From JALQUL01 sp964556425 (GTDB lineage Bacteria > Pseudomonadota > Gammaproteobacteria > Burkholderiales > Burkholderiaceae_C), in the NCBI GenBank assembly GCA_964556425.1, contig CAZKWC010000004.1, positions 1-64,000 of the forward strand: a DNA stretch of 64,000 nt, in the 5' to 3' direction. Under the pieces are notes generated by a model. It saw only the letters and a program-made list of their open reading frames with translations, did not search any database and had not been told where the DNA came from. Made by a program: the position numbers and the translations under genes. This document shows positions 34,267 to 41,147 of this stretch, piece after piece (position 1 is the stretch's first letter; each line of letters starts with the position of its first letter).

Positions 34267-35253
34267 ATGTCTTATTCCTATAGCTATTTAAAATCACCTC
34301 AATATAAAGCTTTTATAAGGTGGGCCGCTACCAAGCCTAAGGCTAGATTTTTAGATATTGGCCCTGTTCACCCTGGTGGGCAGTCTATTACTACCCCACT
34401 GTTTGAAATGGGTTGGCAAGGTATTAGCATTGAACCGGTAAAGTCTTATCTTGATTATTTAAAAAAAGTTCGCTCCAATGGCATTCACTTGCAAGGAGTA
34501 GTCTCTAACAACCAAAAGCAATTGTTTATTCAAGACCAAGGGCCATTAGGTTATAGGGTGTATAGCCAAGATACTTTTGCTTTGAATACCGATTCATCGG
34601 CACTCATCAAACCAATAGGCAACTGGTCTATACAAGAGTTGCTTCTACAAAATCAAATGCTATCATTTGAAGTTTTACACATAGACAGCAGAGCTATTTA
34701 TCAACCTGAAACCTTTTCTCTTGATTTTTCAAGTATTCAACCTTGGCTTATTATTTTAGAAAATTGGCCAGAATCCAATCCACTTCAAAAGACAATTGAA
34801 CAGCACTATCAAAGCGTACTCAGTAACGCTAATTTAGTGATGTATATTGCCAAAACACAAAGCCAACTTTTACAAGCTGTTTTGTCTTTAAAAGATGCAA
34901 ATATTAACCATTTAGATAGTCAAACCAAATTTCAGTTTTCTTTAAAGTCTTGGTTAGTCCCAAAAATAAAGTCGCGTCTCCAGTCTCCTAGGCTTATTCA
35001 AGTCGCCAAAGATATTCAAATTGTTATTGAAGAAGAACGAGTGATTCAAACGGCATTAAGAATAGTCAAACGTAAAGCAAAATCAACTTCTATTGGTAAG
35101 CGTTTACAACGGTTTAAAAATCGAAATAGTCCGCTTCCAGCTCATTATTATGATGAACTCCCAGCTCCTCAAACTCAGTCTGAATTGTCTTTGTTATTAC
35201 ACGAAAAAATAAAAGCAAAACAAAACAATATTGCATCTAAAAAGGTCAGTTAA
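34267..35253 (+). CDS. FkbM-methyltransferase-like protein with altered motifs
   Basis: A 328-residue protein. Residues about 25-60 (ARFLDIGPVHPGGQS then GWQGISIEPVKSYLDYL) follow the first Rossmann strand and acidic loop of FkbM-family SAM methyltransferases, and 135-165 (FEVLHIDSRAIYQPETF, IQPWLIILEN) occupies the place of the family's KIDVEGxE...IxIE segment. The glycine motif usually written D-x-G-A-N-x-G is changed to DIGPVHPGG, and the Asp-Val-Glu-Gly part to HIDSRAIY, so binding of SAM is uncertain. The C-terminal third is basic and helical with no recognised domain. Two bases before the glycosyltransferase gene, so the two are co-transcribed and probably modify the same surface glycan. 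Confidence 0.55.
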   Translation: MSYSYSYLKSPQYKAFIRWAATKPKARFLDIGPVHPGGQSITTPLFEMGWQGISIEPVKSYLDYLKKVRSNGIHLQGVVSNNQKQLFIQDQGPLGYRVYSQDTFALNTDSSALIKPIGNWSIQELLLQNQMLSFEVLHIDSRAIYQPETFSLDFSSIQPWLIILENWPESNPLQKTIEQHYQSVLSNANLVMYIAKTQSQLLQAVLSLKDANINHLDSQTKFQFSLKSWLVPKIKSRLQSPRLIQVAKDIQIVIEEERVIQTALRIVKRKAKSTSIGKRLQRFKNRNSPLPAHYYDELPAPQTQSELSLLLHEKIKAKQNNIASKKVS

Positions 35254-35255
35254 AT

Positions 35256-37838
35256 ATGCGTTTAGTTATTGATATTCAAGGAGCCCTAGCGGACAGTCGG
35301 CATCGAGGCATTGGCAGACACTCATTTTCTTTGTCGCTGGCCATTGCAAAATTAGCCACTCAACATGAAGTGTGGATTATTTTTAATACTGCACTCACCG
35401 ATAACCATCAGGAATTAAGAAGCGCTTTTGCACCGTTTGTGCCTACTAGCCGTATGCTAAATTTTGCCATACCCGAGCCAGTAGCAGCTGTATCGGCTCA
35501 ATCGGCTTGGCGCACTGAAGCAGCTGAAATTCTTCGTGAACAATTCATACTTCAACTGCAACCCGATGTAGTACTTATTACCAGTTTATTTGAAGGTTAT
35601 GGTGATAACGCAGTGGCCTCCGTTAAAAGCTTGCAGCCCAGCCCATTAGTAGCGGTTATTTTGTATGACCTTATCCCATATATTCTGCCCGAGCAGTATT
35701 TAAAAGATGCTCGTTATAAAACTTTTTATTTACGCAAACTCGAACAATTAAAACAAGCCGACTGCTTGCTCTCTATTTCTGAATATTCAAAAACAGAAAT
35801 GAATCAAGTTTTTAATTATCCATTAGAAAAAATTGCAGTAGCACCTTGTGCCGTTGATGAGTGTTTTGTACCACTAGAGTATTCAGCACAACGCCAACAA
35901 CAATTGCGCCGTCACTATGATATTAGCCGTGAAATTATTTTATGCGCACCAGGTGGTTTTGACTCCAGAAAAAATTTGCGTCAACTCATGTTGGCATATG
36001 CTCAACTTTCACCTGCCATTAGAGCCACACACCAACTCGTTATTGCGAGTCGTTTAAGTGCAGTACCCACAGACGATTCGCGTCAAGAATTGCACCAGTG
36101 GCGACAAGAAGCTGGCTTAGGCCTAGATGAGTTAGTTTTAACCGACTATGTGCCACAAGACGATTTAGTTACCCTTTACGGTATGGCTAAGCTATTTGTA
36201 TTTCCCTCGATTCATGAAGGTTTTGGTCTGCCTCCACTAGAAGCGATGGCTTGTGGTGCTCCTGTTATTGGCTCAAACTTAACCAGTATTCCTGAGGTGG
36301 TTGGCCATCCAGATGCCTTGTTTGACCCGCACAATGTCCATAGCATAAGTAATAAAATAAGCCAAGCCTTAGAGCAACTTGATTTTTTAAATCAACTCAA
36401 AGAGCGTGGACAAAAACATATTCAACACTTTAACTGGGATGAAAGTGCCAAAAAAGCCCTTTTTGCTCTAGAGACTTTAGTTGCACAAAACCCAGACCGA
36501 TTAGCAAGTACCCTAAAAAATAACTCAGCTTTAGATGCAGGTATTCAAGCTTTAGCCAATTTTGCTGATAAACATCAACTCAATAATGCCGAGCTCACCG
36601 AAATCAGCCATGCTTTAGCTTATAACCAAATTCAAGCCAATGCACCTCAGTTATTAATTGATATTACACAATTGGTTTTCTCTGATGCAAAAAGTGGCAT
36701 TCAGCGAGTGGTAAGAAGCATTTTGCTACAACTGTATCAATTCAACTTACCTCAAACTATTACGCCTATTTATTTTGAAAAAGGTGAGTTTAGAGAAGCT
36801 AGAGCATTTTTAAAACGATTTCAAAATCCACAGGCTTATAGCCATACACCTAATTTACAATATCAAATTGAGCTAGCTATCGACAAAACCACTGACCCTA
36901 TTGCACAAGTGCATCAGGGGGATATTTATTTTGCACTCGATTTGAATCATATTTTTTCAGCTAGTTTAAAAGCCAAGTTACAAACTTGGAAGCGGCGTGG
37001 TACTCAATTAAATTTTGTCATTTATGATTTATTATTGCAACAACACCCTGAGTGGGGAGTGAAAAAATTAGGTGAGCAACTGAATGTCTGGCTTGAGAAT
37101 GTCATTCAAGTAGCCGATAAAATGATTTGTATTTCTGACTCTGTAGCCCTAGAAGTGAAAGACTGGATAGTCAAACACCCACCGCAAAGAACCGGCCTAC
37201 CTGCAGTGTCTAGTTTTCATTTAGGAGCCGACTTGCAAGCGAGCCAACCTAGCACCGGCTTACCTGCTAACTCATCCGATGTTTTAAATCACTTAAAACA
37301 ACGCACTAGTTTTATTAGTGTTGCGACCATAGAACCCCGTAAAGGCCACAAACAAATGTTGGCTGCTGCGGAAATTTTATGGGCCCAAAACATAAACATC
37401 AATTTAGTATTTGTTGGTAAATTAGGCTGGAAAATGAAGGACTTTGAAAAAGCCTTGCTTCAACATCCAGAACTTAATAAGCGTTTAATTTGGGCCAGAG
37501 GGGTAAGCGATGAGTACCTTGATTTACTTTATGCCCACTCACACTGCTTATTAGCCGCCTCCGAGGGTGAAGGTTTTGGCCTGCCCTTAATTGAAGCTGC
37601 ACAACATCAAATTCCAATATTGGCTCGTAACCTAGCCGTCTTTAATGAAGTAGCTGGAAAACATGCCATGTATTTTGATGGCCTAGATGCACAAAGTCTA
37701 GCTACTGCCATGCAACAATGGTTAGAACTTGCTAAGCTAAATCAACATCCGTCCTCTCAAGGAATGCCGTTTTTAAATTGGCAACAAAGTGCCGAACAAT
37801 TATTAAAAGCCCTAGAACTACCTGCTACTAGGCTTTAA
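35256..37838 (+). CDS. Tandem GT4-type glycosyltransferase
   Basis: An 860-residue protein carrying two GT-B glycosyltransferase units of family GT4. The first (about 1-420) starts MRLVIDIQGALADSRHRGIGRH and has the C-terminal nucleotide-sugar motif HEGFGLPPLEAMACGAPV; the second (about 440-855) starts LLIDITQLVFSDAKSGIQRVVR and has EGEGFGLPLIEAAQHQIPI. Both keep the E-x7-E signature, so both may be active and add two successive sugars. No signal peptide or membrane span; it would act at the cytoplasmic face. Similar tandem enzymes build O-antigen or capsule chains. Second gene of the pair with the FkbM-like protein, followed by a strong terminator. Confidence 0.88.
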   Translation: MRLVIDIQGALADSRHRGIGRHSFSLSLAIAKLATQHEVWIIFNTALTDNHQELRSAFAPFVPTSRMLNFAIPEPVAAVSAQSAWRTEAAEILREQFILQLQPDVVLITSLFEGYGDNAVASVKSLQPSPLVAVILYDLIPYILPEQYLKDARYKTFYLRKLEQLKQADCLLSISEYSKTEMNQVFNYPLEKIAVAPCAVDECFVPLEYSAQRQQQLRRHYDISREIILCAPGGFDSRKNLRQLMLAYAQLSPAIRATHQLVIASRLSAVPTDDSRQELHQWRQEAGLGLDELVLTDYVPQDDLVTLYGMAKLFVFPSIHEGFGLPPLEAMACGAPVIGSNLTSIPEVVGHPDALFDPHNVHSISNKISQALEQLDFLNQLKERGQKHIQHFNWDESAKKALFALETLVAQNPDRLASTLKNNSALDAGIQALANFADKHQLNNAELTEISHALAYNQIQANAPQLLIDITQLVFSDAKSGIQRVVRSILLQLYQFNLPQTITPIYFEKGEFREARAFLKRFQNPQAYSHTPNLQYQIELAIDKTTDPIAQVHQGDIYFALDLNHIFSASLKAKLQTWKRRGTQLNFVIYDLLLQQHPEWGVKKLGEQLNVWLENVIQVADKMICISDSVALEVKDWIVKHPPQRTGLPAVSSFHLGADLQASQPSTGLPANSSDVLNHLKQRTSFISVATIEPRKGHKQMLAAAEILWAQNININLVFVGKLGWKMKDFEKALLQHPELNKRLIWARGVSDEYLDLLYAHSHCLLAASEGEGFGLPLIEAAQHQIPILARNLAVFNEVAGKHAMYFDGLDAQSLATAMQQWLELAKLNQHPSSQGMPFLNWQQSAEQLLKALELPATRL

Positions 37839-37864
37839 TATTGCTTTAAAAAAACTTATCATGT

Positions 37865-37900
37865 AAAAAGCCACCATGAATTCCTCAGGTGGCTTTTTTT
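37865..37900. terminator. Intrinsic terminator between glycosyltransferase gene and fdhD
   Basis: Stem AAAAAGCCACC/GGTGGCTTTTT (37865-37875 with 37888-37898) plus an inner TGA/TCA pair, with T7 on the plus strand and A5 on the other side, so it can act in both directions. It overlaps the last two bases of the fdhD stop codon. Confidence 0.88.
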
Positions 37901-39154
37901 ATGCCGTAATTCTCTCTGCGCCAGTAAAACATAAATACCGTCTATGGGCTGCTCTACCAATCGCACAAATACCCAATTGCTCAGCCACTTGTAAACCCAT
38001 TTCGGTAGTGCCACTTCTAGACATCACAATAGGCACTTGCATTTGAGCCGATTTAATCATCATTTCACTGGTAAGGCGGCCAGTGGTATAAAGTAAATAA
38101 GATGGCTTGGTATCGAGGCTATGGGCATAGTTTTCTTGAATCCACATCCAGCCTGCAATAGTGTCAAGCGCATTATGCCGGCCCACATCTTCAACCAATA
38201 ACTGCATTTGGCTTTCTGTCTGTTGTGCATTAATTAAAAACAATGCACAAGCATGAACAGAGCCCGATAATTTATAAACACTAGGATATTCACGAATAGC
38301 ATCAATCACAGAAAATATTTGAGCTTGCTTGACCTTGGTAGAGGGAAGCGATAAATGTTGGATATTTTCCATTAAGTGCGAAAACATACTGCCTTGCCCA
38401 CAACCCGAAGTGACGGTGCGTCGATTACTATTCTTGTTATTCTTGTTATTCTTGTTATTCTTGTTATTCTTGTTATTCTTGTTATTNNNNNNNNNNNNNN
38501 NNNNNNNNNNNNNNNNNNNNNNNNNNNNNNNNNNNNNNNNNNNNNNNNNNNNNNNNNNNNNNNNNNNNNNNNNNNNNNNNNNNNNNTCTTGTTATTCTTG
38601 TTATTCTTGTTATTCTTGTTATTCTTGTTATTCTTGTTATTCTTGTTATTGTTACCACTTGCCAACTTTGAAGAAGGTAACTCAGCTATCTCATTGATCT
38701 TATGAATCGTGCTTTGATTTTGTTGGCTATGCTTTTGTGAAGGCTTTACTCGATTATGGCTAAGTACTGCAACCGCACCTACCTCCCAATCAACGGTAAT
38801 ACTTTTCACCTGATCTAAACTAGATACCAATTCTTGATTACGCAAATACCCCAAAACTAATAACTCTGGTGCCTGCCCCAAAGTCATAAGGGTAATAATT
38901 TCTTTTTTGTCGAGGTACACCGTTAAAGAGCGTTCATTGGGAATACCTATTTCACGCACCAAGCCGTTTTCATCGGTCACTTTTATTTTTCGACTTAAAG
39001 TGGCATGTGCATTACTTAAGTACAGTTGTCCCGATTGCTTCACCTTATCGGCAAGCGGACCTAATAAGTCAGCGGTATAAGGGAAGCAAGGCCGCACTAC
39101 CTCAATAGAATCAAGCAACTCAGGCCTTGTATTGTCGAGTAGTGCGGTGGCCAT
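37899..39154 (-). CDS. fdhD: Formate dehydrogenase sulfurtransferase FdhD, with internal Asn-Asn-Lys repeat and assembly gap
   Basis: FdhD passes sulfur from IscS to the bis-MGD cofactor of formate dehydrogenase. The N-terminal part (from MATALLDNTR at 39154; NERSLTVYLDKKEIITLMTLG and KSITVDWEVGAVAV are family text) runs into a tandem (Asn-Asn-Lys)n tract at about residue 168 and then 100 N. Beyond the gap the same repeat phase continues into RRTVTSGCGQGSMFSHLM, with the conserved Cys motif, and the rest of FdhD to TAA at 37901. The apparent frame change is caused only by the 100-base placeholder: a gap of 8+9n bases restores both frame and repeat phase. So I read one probably intact gene with a repeat-containing linker. 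It follows mrp by three bases. Confidence 0.85.
38431..38649 (-). repeat. Nine-base tandem repeat (TTCTTGTTA)n inside fdhD, interrupted by gap
   Basis: Six full perfect copies plus two bases at 38431-38486 and seven perfect copies at 38587-38649, separated by a 100-N placeholder. On the fdhD strand the unit reads AAT AAC AAG, i.e. Asn-Asn-Lys. All sequenced copies are identical, which suggests recent expansion; the real copy number is unknown. Confidence 0.97.
38487..38586. other. Assembly gap (100 N) within the fdhD repeat
   Basis: Exactly 100 N, a standard placeholder for unknown length. Both flanks are the same nine-base repeat, so the gap is best explained by failure to assemble the tandem array. 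Confidence 0.97.
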
Positions 39155-39157
39155 TAA

Positions 39158-40258
39158 TTAGGTTTCTTTAGAAATTTTAATAGACGGAAATTTACTAGAA
39201 AAATCTTTGTTTTTCTGAGCAATTGCCAAGGCCACTTGACGCGCTACGGCTTTATACAAACCAGCAATCTCACCATCTGGGTTAGACACTACAGTCGGGT
39301 TACCTGCGTCAGCTTGTTCACGAATCGTACGAGATAAAGGCAAAGCACCTAAATAATCAATGTTGTATTCTTTGGCCATAGCTTTGCCACCATCTACACC
39401 AAAAATATGCTCGGCATGACCACATTGGCTACATACATGAACTGCCATGTTTTCCACCAAGCCTAAAATAGGCACACCCACTTTTTCAAACATCTTAATG
39501 CCTTTTTTGGCATCAATTAAAGCAATGTCTTGTGGTGTAGTCACAATAACAGCCCCCGTCATAGGCACTTTTTGTGAAAGAGTTAAGGCAATATCACCAG
39601 TGCCGGGAGGCATATCGACAATTAAATAATCTAAGTCTTTCCAGTTGGTTTGTCTTAATAATTGTTCTAAGGCTTGGGTCGCCATAGGACCACGCCAAAT
39701 CATAGCTTGATCGGCATCGACTAAAAAACCAATCGACATAATTTGTAAACCGTGGCTATGCATTGGTTCCATGGTTTTGCCATCTTGAGTGTCAGGGCGA
39801 CCATCAATACCAGCCATCATTGGAACACTTGGGCCGTAAATATCGGCGTCAAGCAAACCCACAGATGCACCTTCAGCCGACAAGGCCAAGGCCAAGTTAA
39901 TGGCTGTGGTACTTTTTCCCACACCACCTTTACCAGAGGCTACAGCCACAATGTTTTTAACGCCTGGCAATAATTGCACACCACGTTGCACCGCATGAGC
40001 AGTTACTTTACTAATAACATTGGCAGAAACATTCTCTACTCCGGCCACTGTTTTTGCAGCCGCAATCAAGCTTGCTCTTATAGCTGGAATTTGGCTTTTA
40101 GCAGGATAAGCAAGCTCCACATCAAAAGACACTTCAGAACCACTCACGACTAAATTTTTTAATGCTTTACTCACCAACAAGCTTTTGCCTGTATTGGGAT
40201 CTAGCACTGTTTGTAGGGCAGCTTGTACAGCTTCAGTTGTTAAATTTTGAGCAGTCAT
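39158..40258 (-). CDS. mrp: Mrp/ApbC-family iron-sulfur carrier ATPase
   Basis: P-loop ATPase that carries and inserts [4Fe-4S] clusters. The start chosen is ATG 40258 (MTAQNLTTEAVQAAL), 366 residues; the open frame extends 12 codons upstream without a better start. Residues 1-90 form a MIP18/DUF59 domain, followed by the deviant Walker A VASGKGGVGKSTTAINLAL, DADIYGPSVPMM and the cluster-binding CSQCGH pair. Its place next to fdhD and just downstream of the Fe-S-rich formate dehydrogenase genes suggests, but does not prove, a role in their maturation. A terminator at 40345-40368 separates it from ycbL. Confidence 0.92.
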   Translation of the reverse strand: MTAQNLTTEAVQAALQTVLDPNTGKSLLVSKALKNLVVSGSEVSFDVELAYPAKSQIPAIRASLIAAAKTVAGVENVSANVISKVTAHAVQRGVQLLPGVKNIVAVASGKGGVGKSTTAINLALALSAEGASVGLLDADIYGPSVPMMAGIDGRPDTQDGKTMEPMHSHGLQIMSIGFLVDADQAMIWRGPMATQALEQLLRQTNWKDLDYLIVDMPPGTGDIALTLSQKVPMTGAVIVTTPQDIALIDAKKGIKMFEKVGVPILGLVENMAVHVCSQCGHAEHIFGVDGGKAMAKEYNIDYLGALPLSRTIREQADAGNPTVVSNPDGEIAGLYKAVARQVALAIAQKNKDFSSKFPSIKISKET

Positions 40259-40344
40259 ACGAGTCTTTAATAATAAATCGATAAAACCCATCATGAAGGA
40301 TGGAGTGCATTAGGATTATGAGCCAAACAAGAGCCGTTTGAGAC

Positions 40345-40368
40345 TAAAAACCCTAATCAGTTTAGGGT
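40345..40368 (-). terminator. Intrinsic terminator after the ycbL-type gene
   Basis: On the minus strand, stem ACCCTAA/TTAGGGT (40362-40368 with 40350-40356), five-base loop, then TTTTTAG. It lies 33 bases past the hydrolase stop and upstream of mrp, so mrp-fdhD probably has its own promoter or depends on read-through. Confidence 0.7.
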
Positions 40369-40400
40369 ATGAAAAAAAGCGCTTATTTTAAAAAATTGTT

Positions 40401-41039
40401 TTAGGTACCACCCACAAAAGGATTGGTTTGGCGTTCTTCTCCAAAACTACCTTCGGGGCCATGACCTGGAATAAAAATAGTCTCATTGCCCATGGGCCAT
40501 AAACGCTGGGTAATAGAATTAATAAGGGTTTGATGATCGCCTTTAGGAAAATCAGTTCTGCCAATACTGCCAGCAAATAATACATCACCGACAAAAGCCC
40601 GTTGAATTTCTGGGCTGTAAAACACCACATGGCCAGGCGTGTGACCAGGGCAATGGCGCACACTTAAAACACAATTACCTACCTGCACCGTATCTCCATC
40701 ATGTAACCAGCGGTTAGGCGTAAAGTGGCCTGCAGGCGGAAAACCAAATCGTTGGCTTTGCTCTGGCAGACCATCAATCCAAAATTGGTCGCCTTCATGC
40801 GGGCCAATAATAGGAATTGCTTGCTCTTTAGCCAATGTTGCAGTGCCACCCGCATGATCAATATGCGCATGAGTTAATAAAATTTGCTTGAGTTGTAAAC
40901 CCTTGCGTTGAATAAACCCAGTAATTCGGTCTAAATCACCACCAGGGTCCACTACTGCAGCCTCTTGAGTTTGATCACACCATAAGACCGAACAATTTTG
41001 TTCGAATGCAGTAACGGGAATAGTTTGGTAATGCAGCAT
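40401..41039 (-). CDS. gloC: Metallo-beta-lactamase-fold hydrolase, YcbL/GloC-type glyoxalase II
   Basis: A 212-residue cytosolic hydrolase from ATG 41039 (MLHYQTIPVTAFEQNC); the frame is open 14 codons further but the homologues start here. The binuclear metal motif is THAHIDH (His57, His59, Asp61, His62), followed by HCPGHTPGHVVFY, FVGDVLFAGSIGRTDFP and FIPGHGP. The whole sequence follows E. coli YcbL (GloC), an S-lactoylglutathione-type thioesterase, closely. It lies 108 bases after the formate dehydrogenase alpha gene, past a strong stem-loop; a link to glutathione thioesters of the formaldehyde/formate pathway is possible but speculative. Confidence 0.9.
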   Translation of the reverse strand: MLHYQTIPVTAFEQNCSVLWCDQTQEAAVVDPGGDLDRITGFIQRKGLQLKQILLTHAHIDHAGGTATLAKEQAIPIIGPHEGDQFWIDGLPEQSQRFGFPPAGHFTPNRWLHDGDTVQVGNCVLSVRHCPGHTPGHVVFYSPEIQRAFVGDVLFAGSIGRTDFPKGDHQTLINSITQRLWPMGNETIFIPGHGPEGSFGEERQTNPFVGGT

Positions 41040-41082
41040 GGGAAATCTTAACTTTCTGATTGAGAAAATGGAGTCAAGCATT

Positions 41083-41126
41083 CAAGTGAGGGGCTTTTTA
41101 TCATACTCATGAAGCCCCTTCACTTG
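41083..41126. other. Strong intercistronic stem-loop between fdsA and gloC
   Basis: Near-perfect inverted repeat CAAGTGAGGGGCTT with AAGCCCCTTCACTTG (41083-41096 and 41112-41126; one unpaired T). On the coding (minus) strand no T-run follows, so it looks like a processing or stability element rather than a simple terminator. Confidence 0.6.
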
Positions 41127-41147
41127 GTGCATTTAAAACTGCTTGAG

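Noticed and set aside
38431..38649. CRISPR array
   Set aside because: The units are nine bases, contiguous and identical, with no spacers and no cas genes nearby.
38329..38705. Plus-strand frames through the fdhD repeat coding for Leu-Phe-Leu or Ile-Leu-Val runs
   Set aside because: They are produced by reading the nine-base repeat in other frames and contain the N gap; the minus-strand FdhD frame explains the flanks on both sides.
38372..39154. FdhD as a frameshifted pseudogene ending in an Ile-Thr-Arg repeat
   Set aside because: The frame change follows only from the 100-N placeholder. Repeat phase on both sides agrees with a continuous Asn-Asn-Lys tract into the normal C-terminal half.
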